From Bradyrhizobium iriomotense (GTDB lineage Bacteria; Pseudomonadota; Alphaproteobacteria; Rhizobiales; Xanthobacteraceae): a DNA stretch of 64,000 nucleotides. The position numbers and the translations under genes were made by a program. This document shows, in pieces, positions 39,338-48,320 of this stretch. Under the pieces are notes generated by a model. It ran no database searches. It worked only from the letters and a program-made list of their open reading frames with translations, and was not told where the DNA came from. Each line of letters starts with the position of its first letter. Positions within the stretch are counted from its first letter, which is position 1. The stretch spans positions 186,001-250,000 of the forward strand of contig NZ_JAFCJZ010000011.1 in NCBI RefSeq assembly GCF_018130765.1, read 5' to 3'.

Positions 39338-40534
39338 ATGAACGAGCAACCCGAACAGCTTCGCAATTTCACCATCAACTTCGGGCCCCAGCATCCGGCC
39401 GCGCACGGCGTGCTGCGCTTGGTGCTGGAGCTGGACGGCGAGATCGTCGCCCGCGTCGATCCGCATATCGGCCTGCTTCACCGCGGTACCGAAAAGCTGA
39501 TCGAGCAGAAGACCTATCTGCAAGCGATCCCTTATTTCGACCGGCTCGACTACGTCGCGCCAATGAATCAGGAGCATGCCTTCTGCCTAGCTGCCGAAAA
39601 GCTGCTCGGCATCGAGGTGCCACGCCGCGGCCAGCTCATCCGCGTGCTCTATTGCGAGATCGGCCGCATCCTGTCGCACCTCCTCAACGTCACCACGCAG
39701 GCGATGGACGTCGGCGCGCTGACCCCGCCGCTGTGGGGCTTCGAAGAGCGCGAGAAGCTGATGGTGTTCTACGAGCGCGCCTCGGGCAGCCGCATGCATG
39801 CGGCCTTCTTTCGCGTCGGCGGCGTGCATCAGGATCTGCCGCAGAAGCTGGTCGACGACATCGAGGCCTGGTGCGATCCGTTCCTCAAGGTCGTCGACGA
39901 CCTCGATCGCCTGCTCACCGCCAACCGCATCTTCAAGCAGCGCAACGTCGACATCGGCGTGGTGCCGCTGAAGGAAGCCTGGGAGTGGGGCTTTTCGGGC
40001 GTGATGGTGCGCGGTTCGGGCGCCGCCTGGGACCTGCGCAAGTCGCAGCCTTATGAGTGCTATGCCGAGATGGATTTCGACATCCCGATCGGCAAGAACG
40101 GCGACTGCTACGACCGCTACCTGATCCGCATGGAAGAGATGCGCCAGGCCGTGCGCATCATGAAGCAGTGCATCCAGAAGCTGAACGCGCCGGAGGGCAA
40201 GGGCCCCGTCGTCGTCGCCGACAACAAGGTCGCGCCGCCGCGCCGTGGCGAGATGAAGCGCTCGATGGAAGCGCTGATCCACCACTTCAAGCTCTACACC
40301 GAAGGCGTCCACGTGCCGGCCGGCGAAGTCTATGCCGCGGTCGAGGCGCCCAAGGGCGAGTTCGGCGTCTACCTGATCTCTGACGGCACTAACAAGCCGT
40401 ACAAGTGCAAGATCCGCGCGCCGGGCTTTGCGCATCTTCAGGCCATGGACCACATCTGCCGCGGCCACCTGCTCGCCGACGTCTCGGCGATCCTGGGTTC
40501 GCTCGACATCGTGTTCGGAGAGGTCGATCGGTGA
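39338..40534 (+). CDS. nuoD: NADH-quinone oxidoreductase subunit D
   Basis: A 398-residue 49-kDa-type subunit. The N-terminal NFGPQHPAAHG loop near residue 14 lines the quinone site, and the HRGTEKL and YFDRLDYVAPM blocks are intact. The sequence ends with the conserved LGSLDIVFGEVDR. Its stop codon overlaps the ATG of the FkbM methyltransferase by one base (TGATG). Its mitochondrial homologue NDUFS2 is arginine-methylated by NDUFAF7, which is of another methyltransferase family. Confidence 0.96.
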   Translation: MNEQPEQLRNFTINFGPQHPAAHGVLRLVLELDGEIVARVDPHIGLLHRGTEKLIEQKTYLQAIPYFDRLDYVAPMNQEHAFCLAAEKLLGIEVPRRGQLIRVLYCEIGRILSHLLNVTTQAMDVGALTPPLWGFEEREKLMVFYERASGSRMHAAFFRVGGVHQDLPQKLVDDIEAWCDPFLKVVDDLDRLLTANRIFKQRNVDIGVVPLKEAWEWGFSGVMVRGSGAAWDLRKSQPYECYAEMDFDIPIGKNGDCYDRYLIRMEEMRQAVRIMKQCIQKLNAPEGKGPVVVADNKVAPPRRGEMKRSMEALIHHFKLYTEGVHVPAGEVYAAVEAPKGEFGVYLISDGTNKPYKCKIRAPGFAHLQAMDHICRGHLLADVSAILGSLDIVFGEVDR

Positions 40535-41526
40535 TGGCGCAGGCGCCAATCCAGTTTGACCGCGCCTCGGGGGCCCTTGAAGGGGCTAACCTGTGGGAGC
40601 GGACGGCTGCCTTGGCGCTGGTGACGGGATCGAAGATCTCCTCGCACTTTTCGCATATGGGCTACATCGCCTGCGCCAATCTGCTGGCGAAGACGCTGCC
40701 CAAGCGCAACATCGCGATCAGGCTCAATCCCGACGCCGTGTTCGAGTTCCCCTATGGCGACGGCTACTGGAGCAAGCTGCTCAACCGCTCCTACAACTAC
40801 GAGGACGAGCTCGAGCTGCTGTTTGCCGACTCCGTCGACGTCGACTACACGCTGCTCGATTGCGGCGCCAATTACGGCTACTGGTCGGTGCTGGTGTCGA
40901 GCAAGCCGTTCGGCTCGCACAAGGCGATCGCGATCGAGCCGTCGGGCCAGAACTATCCGAAGCTCGCCAACAACGCCCGCGTCAACGGCAATCGCTTCGA
41001 GACCATGAAATGCGCCATCGGCGCGAGCCGCGGTACCGCGCGGCTCTCCGGCACCAAGCACGAGGCCTTCAGCATCGCCGGCGACGCATCGGCGGGTGGG
41101 GAAGAGGTGCCGGTCCTGGCGCTGGACAACCTGATCGACGACGGCAAGGTCGCCGCCAGCGGCAAGTACTTGATCAAGCTCGATGTCGAGGGTGTCGAGA
41201 TCGAGGCGATCAAGGGCGGCGCCCGGCTGCTCCAGGCTGACAGCGTCATCATGTGCGAGGAGCACGGCAGCGACCGCTCGCATGCGGTATCGCGCTACAT
41301 CCTCGAACAGACCCCGCTGAAGCTGATCGTGTTCGATCCGCGCAGCAACCGGATGGAAACCGTGACCGAGCTGTCGATCCTCGACCGCATCAAGGTCTCG
41401 ACCCACGTCGGCTACAACGTTTTCGGCACCGCAAGCGCATTCTGGCAGGACAGGATCGACGCCCTGAATGCCAAGACCCTGAATGCCAAGACTCTGAGCG
41501 CGAAGACCGCGCGCCGCATGCAGTGA
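40534..41526 (+). CDS. FkbM-family SAM methyltransferase inside the nuo operon
   Basis: A 330-residue protein. Motif I LLDCGANYGYWSVL lies at about 110, the second block IEPSGQNYPKLANNARVNG follows, and the FkbM signature is IKLDVEGVEIEAIKGG near 215. The C-terminus ends in a short repeat of NAKTL/SAKT units. It is translationally coupled to nuoD (one-base overlap) and lies 12 nt before nuoE, so it must be co-expressed with complex I. FkbM proteins usually O-methylate small molecules or glycans. A role in modifying NuoD or another complex I part is only an inference from position; a simple insertion of an unrelated gene is the alternative. Confidence 0.85.
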   Translation: MAQAPIQFDRASGALEGANLWERTAALALVTGSKISSHFSHMGYIACANLLAKTLPKRNIAIRLNPDAVFEFPYGDGYWSKLLNRSYNYEDELELLFADSVDVDYTLLDCGANYGYWSVLVSSKPFGSHKAIAIEPSGQNYPKLANNARVNGNRFETMKCAIGASRGTARLSGTKHEAFSIAGDASAGGEEVPVLALDNLIDDGKVAASGKYLIKLDVEGVEIEAIKGGARLLQADSVIMCEEHGSDRSHAVSRYILEQTPLKLIVFDPRSNRMETVTELSILDRIKVSTHVGYNVFGTASAFWQDRIDALNAKTLNAKTLSAKTARRMQ

Positions 41527-41538
41527 GAGATTGAAGAG

Positions 41539-42150
41539 ATGTCCGTTCGCCGATTAGCACCGAAGGAAGTCCAGCCCGCGAGCTTTGCGTTCACGGAGGA
41601 GAACCTCGCGTTCGCCAAGCAGCAGATCGCGAAATATCCGGCCGGCCGGCAAGCCTCCGCGGTGATCGCGATCATGTGGCGGGCGCAGGAGCAGCATGAC
41701 GGCTGGGTCTCGGAAGCCGCGATCCGCGTCATCGCCGACATGCTCGACATGCCCTATATCCGCGTGCTCGAGGTCGCGACCTTCTACACGATGTTCCAGC
41801 TCGCCCCCGTCGGCAAGAAGGCCCATGTCCAGGTCTGCGGCACCACGCCGTGCCGGCTCCGCGGCGCCGAGGATCTGATCCACGTCTGCGAGCACCGGAT
41901 CCATCACGAGCCATTCCATCTCTCCAAGGACGGCAATTTCAGCTGGGAAGAGGTCGAATGCCTGGGTTCTTGCGTGAACGCGCCGATGGTGCTGATCGGC
42001 AAGGACACCTATGAGGACCTGACCAAGGAAAGCTTCGGCAAGGTGCTCGACGGCTTTGCTTCCGGCAATCCGCCCAAGCCCGGTCCGCAGAATGGCCGCC
42101 AGTTCTCGGCGCCGCTCGGCGGGCCGACCACACTGAAGGAGATCACCTGA
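41539..42150 (+). CDS. nuoE: NADH-quinone oxidoreductase subunit E
   Basis: A 203-residue 24-kDa-type subunit with the 2Fe-2S cluster N1a. Ligands are in VCGTTPC (C-x4-C) and CLGSC (C-x3-C). The C-terminus is extended by about 30 residues (GNPPKPGPQNGRQFSAP...), as usual in Rhizobiales. It forms the NADH-binding module with NuoF and NuoG. Confidence 0.95.
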   Translation: MSVRRLAPKEVQPASFAFTEENLAFAKQQIAKYPAGRQASAVIAIMWRAQEQHDGWVSEAAIRVIADMLDMPYIRVLEVATFYTMFQLAPVGKKAHVQVCGTTPCRLRGAEDLIHVCEHRIHHEPFHLSKDGNFSWEEVECLGSCVNAPMVLIGKDTYEDLTKESFGKVLDGFASGNPPKPGPQNGRQFSAPLGGPTTLKEIT

Positions 42151-42191
42151 TGCGTGGTCTCTCGTCGCCGGCAGTGGAGGGGAGCGGTGCC

Positions 42192-42356
42192 ATGAAGAAG
42201 TGGGGCTTCATCGCGATGCAAGCCGCCGTGGCGGCTGCCTTCATCTTTCTCCTGCAACGCTTCAGCCTGAACGCGTCGCTGGAATCCAGTCTGCTCTGGG
42301 CGCTGACCTTCGCCGTCTGCGCCGCCGGACTTGCCTACAAGCAGTCCAATCGTTGA
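42192..42356 (+). CDS. 54-residue two-helix membrane protein between nuoE and nuoF
   Basis: MKKWGFIAMQAAVAAAFIFLLQ forms one hydrophobic helix and SLLWALTFAVCAAGLAYKQ a second, ending KQSNR. ATG 42192 is preceded by GGAGGGGAGCGG, a strong ribosome-binding site. An alternative ATG at 42150, overlapping the nuoE stop, would add 14 polar residues. No family is recognised. Position and small size suggest an accessory or assembly subunit of complex I, but this is inference. Confidence 0.65.
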   Translation: MKKWGFIAMQAAVAAAFIFLLQRFSLNASLESSLLWALTFAVCAAGLAYKQSNR

Positions 42357-42371
42357 TCGGAAAGCACTGAT

Positions 42372-43697
<1,326 letters not shown>

Positions 43698-43702
43698 GAG
43701 AC

Positions 43703-45778
43703 ATGACCAAGCTCATCATCGACGGCAAAGAGATCGATGTCCCCGCCGAGTACACGCTGCTCCAGGCGTGCGAGGCGGCCGGCGCCGAGATTCCGCGCTT
43801 CTGCTATCACGAGCGGCTGTCGATCGCCGGCAATTGCCGGATGTGCCTCGTCGAGGTGAAGGGCGGCCCGAAGCCGGTCGCCAGCTGCGCCTGGGGCGTG
43901 CGCGACTGCCGTCCGGGCCCCAAGGGCGAGCCGCCGGAGATCTCCACGCGTTCGCCGATGGTGAAGAAGGCACGCGAAGGCGTGATGGAATTCCTTCTCA
44001 TCAACCATCCCTTGGACTGCCCGATCTGCGACCAGGGCGGCGAGTGCGACCTGCAGGACCAGGCGATGGGCTATGGTGTCGACACCAGCCGCTTCGCCGA
44101 GAACAAGCGCGCCGTCGAGGACAAATATCTCGGCGCGCTGGTCAAGACCTCGATGAACCGCTGCATCCAGTGCACGCGCTGCGTCCGCTTCTCGGCGGAA
44201 GTCGCCGGCGCCCCTGAGATGGGCGCGACGGGGCGCGGCGAGGACATGGAGATCACGACCTATCTCCAGCACGCGCTGACGTCGGAGCTGCAGGGCAATC
44301 TCGTCGACATCTGCCCGGTCGGCGCGCTGACCTCGAAACCCTATGCTTTCGCGGCGCGTCCGTGGGAGCTCGGCAAGACCCAGTCGATCGACGTCATGGA
44401 CGGCGTCGGATCGGCGATCCGCGTCGACACCCGCGGCCGTGAGGTGATGCGCGTGCTGCCGCGCATCAACGAGGCCGTGAACGAGGAGTGGATCTCCGAC
44501 AAGACCCGCCACGTCGTCGACGGTCTGCGCACCCAGCGTCTCGACCGGCCCTATATCCGCGAGGCCGGCAAGCTGCGCGCGGCGACTTGGCCCGAGGCCT
44601 TTGCTACGATTGCGGCCAAGGCGGCACGCACCGACGGCAAGCGCATCGGCGCGATCGCCGGCGACCTTGCCGGTGTCGAGGAGATGTTTGCGCTGAAGGA
44701 CCTGCTCGCCAAGTATGGTTCGAGCAACCTGGCAGTGCAGGGCGGCGACGCCTTCGATCCCGCGCTCGGCCGTGGCTCCTACATCTTCAATCCGACCCTG
44801 GTCGGCGTCGAGCAGGCGGACGCGCTGCTCATCATCGGTGCCAATCCGCGGAAAGAGGCGGCCGTGTTCAACGCCCGCATCCGCAAGCGCTGGCGCGCCG
44901 GCGGCTTCAAGGTCGGCGTGATCGGCGCCAAGGCCGATCTGACCTACGACTACGACTATCTCGGCGCGGGCACGGAGACTCTCAGTGAGCTCGCGGCCGG
45001 CAAGCACTCCTTCATGGACGTGCTGAAGAACGCCAAGCATCCGATCATCTTGGTCGGCGCCGGCGCGGCCGCCCGTCACGACGGTGCCGCCATTCTCGCA
45101 GCTAGCGCCAAGCTCGCGCTCGACGTCGGCGCGCTCAAGGACGGCTGGAACGGTTTTGGCGTGCTGCACGAGACCGCCTCGCGCGTCGGCGCGCTCGATA
45201 TCGGCTTCTCCGCCACGGCGGGCGGCCTCAACGCCGCGCAGATGACGACGTTCGGTACGCTGGACCTGCTGTTCCTGCTCGGAGCCGACGAGATCAAGGC
45301 GCCGGATGGCACCTTCGTCGTCTATATCGGCACCCATGGCGACCGCGGCGCCCATCGCGCCGACGTCATCCTGCCGGCCGCCGCCTACACCGAGAAGTCC
45401 GCGATCTACGTCAACACCGAAGGCCGCGTGCAGATGACCGGTCGCGCCGCGTTCCCGCCGGGCGAAGCCCGCGAGGACTGGGCGATCATCCGCGCGCTGT
45501 CGGAGGCGCTCGGCAAGAAGCTCGGCTATGACTCGCTGTCGGCGCTGCGCCAGGCGATCTTCAAGGCCGTGCCGCACCTGATCCGTCTCGACCAGATCGA
45601 GGCCGGCACCGCCGACCAGGTCAAGAAGCTGGCGGGGAAGGGCGGCTCGCCCGAGAAGGCGCCGTTCAAGCCTCTGGTCGAGGACTTCTATTTGACCAAC
45701 CCAATCGCGCGTGCGTCCGCCGTGATGGCGGAATGCTCGCGGCTTGCCTCCGGGCAGATGCTGACCGCAGCGGAGTGA
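43703..45778 (+). CDS. nuoG: NADH-quinone oxidoreductase subunit G
   Basis: A 691-residue 75-kDa subunit. Its N-terminal 250 residues hold three clusters: 2Fe-2S N1b (FCYHERLSIAGNCRMC...C), the His-Cys3 cluster N5 (HPLDCPICDQGGEC) and 4Fe-4S N4 (CIQCTRC...ICPVGAL). The rest is a molybdopterin-oxidoreductase-like domain without a cofactor. The extra N7 cluster of E. coli-type NuoG is not seen, as in mitochondrial homologues. Confidence 0.97.
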   Translation: MTKLIIDGKEIDVPAEYTLLQACEAAGAEIPRFCYHERLSIAGNCRMCLVEVKGGPKPVASCAWGVRDCRPGPKGEPPEISTRSPMVKKAREGVMEFLLINHPLDCPICDQGGECDLQDQAMGYGVDTSRFAENKRAVEDKYLGALVKTSMNRCIQCTRCVRFSAEVAGAPEMGATGRGEDMEITTYLQHALTSELQGNLVDICPVGALTSKPYAFAARPWELGKTQSIDVMDGVGSAIRVDTRGREVMRVLPRINEAVNEEWISDKTRHVVDGLRTQRLDRPYIREAGKLRAATWPEAFATIAAKAARTDGKRIGAIAGDLAGVEEMFALKDLLAKYGSSNLAVQGGDAFDPALGRGSYIFNPTLVGVEQADALLIIGANPRKEAAVFNARIRKRWRAGGFKVGVIGAKADLTYDYDYLGAGTETLSELAAGKHSFMDVLKNAKHPIILVGAGAAARHDGAAILAASAKLALDVGALKDGWNGFGVLHETASRVGALDIGFSATAGGLNAAQMTTFGTLDLLFLLGADEIKAPDGTFVVYIGTHGDRGAHRADVILPAAAYTEKSAIYVNTEGRVQMTGRAAFPPGEAREDWAIIRALSEALGKKLGYDSLSALRQAIFKAVPHLIRLDQIEAGTADQVKKLAGKGGSPEKAPFKPLVEDFYLTNPIARASAVMAECSRLASGQMLTAAE

Positions 45779-45788
45779 GCGTGATCTG

Positions 45789-46856
45789 ATGGAATTCTTC
45801 GAAAGCGCATTCTGGACCGGGTTCCTCTGGCCGCTGATCATCATGGTCGCCGAGAGCGTCCTGGTGCTCGTCGTCCTGCTGGTGGCGATCGCCTACATCC
45901 TGCTCGCCGACCGCAAGATCTGGGCGGCGGTGCAGATCCGCCGCGGCCCGAACGTGGTCGGCCCCTGGGGCCTGCTGCAATCCTTCGCCGACCTGCTCAA
46001 GTTCGTGCTGAAGGAGCCGATCATCCCGGCCGGCGCCAACAAGGGCGTGTTTCTCCTTGCTCCCTTGGTCTCATGCGTGCTCGCGCTCGCGGCCTGGGCG
46101 GTGATCCCGACCAATCTCGGCTGGGTGATCTCCGACATCAATGTCGGCATCCTCTTCATCTTCGCGATCTCGTCGCTGTCGATCTACGGCATCATCATGG
46201 CCGGCTGGTCGTCCAACTCGAAATACCCGTTCCTGGCCGCACTGCGGTCGGCGGCGCAGATGGTGTCGTATGAAGTCTCGATCGGCTTCGTCATCATCAC
46301 GGTGCTGCTCTGCGCCGGCACGCTGAACCTCTCGGCCGTGGTCGAGGCCCAGCATGCGCGCGGCCTTGCCAGCCTGATCGGGCTGCCGCAGCTCACCATC
46401 CTGAACTGGTATGTGTGGCCGCTGTTCCCGATGTTCGTGGTGTTCTACGTCTCGGCGCTGGCGGAAACCAACCGTCCGCCCTTCGACCTCGTCGAGGCGG
46501 AATCCGAGCTCGTCGCCGGCTTCATGGTCGAGTACGGCTCGACGCCGTATCTGCTGTTCATGCTCGGCGAGTACGTCGCGATCGTCACGATGTGCGCGAT
46601 GGCCACGATCCTGTTCCTCGGGGGCTGGCTGCCGCCGGTGGACCTGCCGCCCTTCAACTGGGTGCCGGGGATCATCTGGTTCTCGCTGAAACTGTTCTTC
46701 ATGTTCTTCCTGTTCGCGATGGCAAAGGCGATCGTGCCGCGCTACCGCTACGACCAACTGATGCGCCTCGGCTGGAAGGTGTTCCTGCCGCTGTCGCTGG
46801 CGATGGTGGTCGTGGTGGCGGGCGTGCTGCAATTCGCCGGCATCGCGCCGAAGTGA
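45789..46856 (+). CDS. nuoH: NADH-quinone oxidoreductase subunit H
   Basis: A 355-residue membrane subunit with eight helices that forms the quinone chamber and the E-channel. Conserved blocks: DRKIWAAVQIRRGPNVVGPWGLLQ (split by the membrane edge) and ETNRPPFDLVEAESELVAGF with the acidic residues in the loop facing quinone. Confidence 0.96.
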   Translation: MEFFESAFWTGFLWPLIIMVAESVLVLVVLLVAIAYILLADRKIWAAVQIRRGPNVVGPWGLLQSFADLLKFVLKEPIIPAGANKGVFLLAPLVSCVLALAAWAVIPTNLGWVISDINVGILFIFAISSLSIYGIIMAGWSSNSKYPFLAALRSAAQMVSYEVSIGFVIITVLLCAGTLNLSAVVEAQHARGLASLIGLPQLTILNWYVWPLFPMFVVFYVSALAETNRPPFDLVEAESELVAGFMVEYGSTPYLLFMLGEYVAIVTMCAMATILFLGGWLPPVDLPPFNWVPGIIWFSLKLFFMFFLFAMAKAIVPRYRYDQLMRLGWKVFLPLSLAMVVVVAGVLQFAGIAPK

Positions 46857-46864
46857 GGGCCGTC

Positions 46865-47359
46865 ATGGGTATCAACATCAACGCCACTGCACGCTCGCTT
46901 CTGCTGTCGGAATTCGTCTCGGCGTTCTTCCTCGCCATGCGCTATTTCTTCCAGCCGAAGCCGACGCTGAACTATCCGTTCGAGAAGGGCCCGATCTCGC
47001 CACGCTTCCGCGGCGAGCATGCGCTGCGCCGTTATCCGAACGGCGAAGAGCGCTGCATCGCCTGCAAGCTGTGCGAAGCGGTCTGCCCGGCGCAGGCCAT
47101 CACCATCGAGGCCGGCCCGCGCCGCAACGACGGCACCCGCCGCACCGTGCGCTACGACATCGACATGGTGAAGTGCATCTATTGCGGCCTCTGTCAGGAG
47201 GCCTGTCCGGTCGACGCCATCGTCGAGGGTCCGAACTTCGAGTTCGCGACCGAGACCCGCGAGGAACTGTTCTATGACAAGGCCAAGCTGCTCGCCAACG
47301 GCGACCGCTGGGAACGCGAGATCGCGAAGGCGATCGAGCTCGACGCGCCGTACCGGTGA
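46865..47359 (+). CDS. nuoI: NADH-quinone oxidoreductase subunit I
   Basis: A ferredoxin-like subunit of 164 residues with two 4Fe-4S clusters, N6a and N6b: CIACKLCEAVCP and CIYCGLCQEACP. An N-terminal amphipathic helix (LLSEFVSAFFLAMRYFF) rests on the membrane. It passes electrons from NuoG to NuoB. It starts 8 nt after nuoH. Confidence 0.96.
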   Translation: MGININATARSLLLSEFVSAFFLAMRYFFQPKPTLNYPFEKGPISPRFRGEHALRRYPNGEERCIACKLCEAVCPAQAITIEAGPRRNDGTRRTVRYDIDMVKCIYCGLCQEACPVDAIVEGPNFEFATETREELFYDKAKLLANGDRWEREIAKAIELDAPYR

Positions 47360-47368
47360 GGTGAGGGC

Positions 47369-48007
47369 ATGATCCTTCCCGCGCTGTTCTTCTATCTCTT
47401 CGCCGGCATCTGCGTCGCCTCGGCCGTGATGGTGATTGTCTCGCGCAATCCCGTGCACTCCGTGCTGTACCTGATCCTGGCCTTCGTCAACGCCTCCGGC
47501 CTGTTCGTGCTGATGGGCGCCGAGTTCCTCGGCATGATGCTGATCGTCGTCTATGTCGGCGCGGTCGCGGTGCTGTTCCTGTTCGTGATCATGATGCTCG
47601 ACGTCGACTTCCTCGAGCTGCGCGAGGGCTTCATCGAGTACCTGCCGGTCGGCCTCGTGATCGGCGGCATCTTCCTGTTCGAGCTGCTGCTCACCGTCGG
47701 CTTCTGGGTCATCAACCCCGGCGTCTCCAAGACGATCACGGCGGCGATCCCGACCAACGTCTCGAACACCGAGGCGCTCGGCCTCGTGCTCTATACGAAG
47801 TACATCCACTACTTCCAGCTCGCGGGCATGGTGCTTCTGGTCGCCATGATCGGCGCCATCGTGCTGACGCTGCGCCACAAGGCGAGCGTGAAGCGGCAGG
47901 ACATCAACGTTCAGAACGCGCGTACGCCCGAGATGGCGATGGCGATGCGCAAGGTGGCGCCGGGGCAGGGGCTCTCGGATGCCGATGCGGCGGAGTGGGT
48001 GAAATGA
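47369..48007 (+). CDS. nuoJ: NADH-quinone oxidoreductase subunit J
   Basis: A 212-residue membrane subunit with five helices. VIVSRNPVHSVLYLILAF and the pi-bulge helix LGMMLIVVYVGAVAVLFLFVIMM are the conserved blocks. A cytoplasmic tail of about 40 residues follows. The stop overlaps nuoK by 4 nt. Confidence 0.95.
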   Translation: MILPALFFYLFAGICVASAVMVIVSRNPVHSVLYLILAFVNASGLFVLMGAEFLGMMLIVVYVGAVAVLFLFVIMMLDVDFLELREGFIEYLPVGLVIGGIFLFELLLTVGFWVINPGVSKTITAAIPTNVSNTEALGLVLYTKYIHYFQLAGMVLLVAMIGAIVLTLRHKASVKRQDINVQNARTPEMAMAMRKVAPGQGLSDADAAEWVK

Positions 48008-48312
48008 CGATCGGGCTCGGACATTATCTGGCGGTCGGCGCGATCCTGTTCACGCTCGGGATCCTCGGCATCTTCCTGAACCGCAAGAACATCATCGTCA
48101 TCCTGATGTCGATCGAGCTGATCCTGCTCTCGGTCAACATCAACCTCGTGGCGTTCTCGACCTTCCTCGGCGATATCGTCGGTCAGGTCTTCGCACTTCT
48201 GGTGCTGACCGTCGCGGCTGCTGAAGCCGCGATCGGTCTCGCCATCCTGGTGGTCTATTTCCGCAACCGCGGCTCGATCGCGGTTGAGGACGTCAATCTG
48301 ATGAAGGGCTGA
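48004..48312 (+). CDS. nuoK: NADH-quinone oxidoreductase subunit K
   Basis: A 102-residue subunit with three helices, related to MnhC. The two membrane glutamates of the proton path lie in IVILMSIELILLSVNINLV and LTVAAAEAAIGLAILV. ATG 48004 overlaps the nuoJ stop (ATGA). Confidence 0.95.
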   Translation: MTIGLGHYLAVGAILFTLGILGIFLNRKNIIVILMSIELILLSVNINLVAFSTFLGDIVGQVFALLVLTVAAAEAAIGLAILVVYFRNRGSIAVEDVNLMKG

Positions 48313-48320
48313 GCTCTCAA

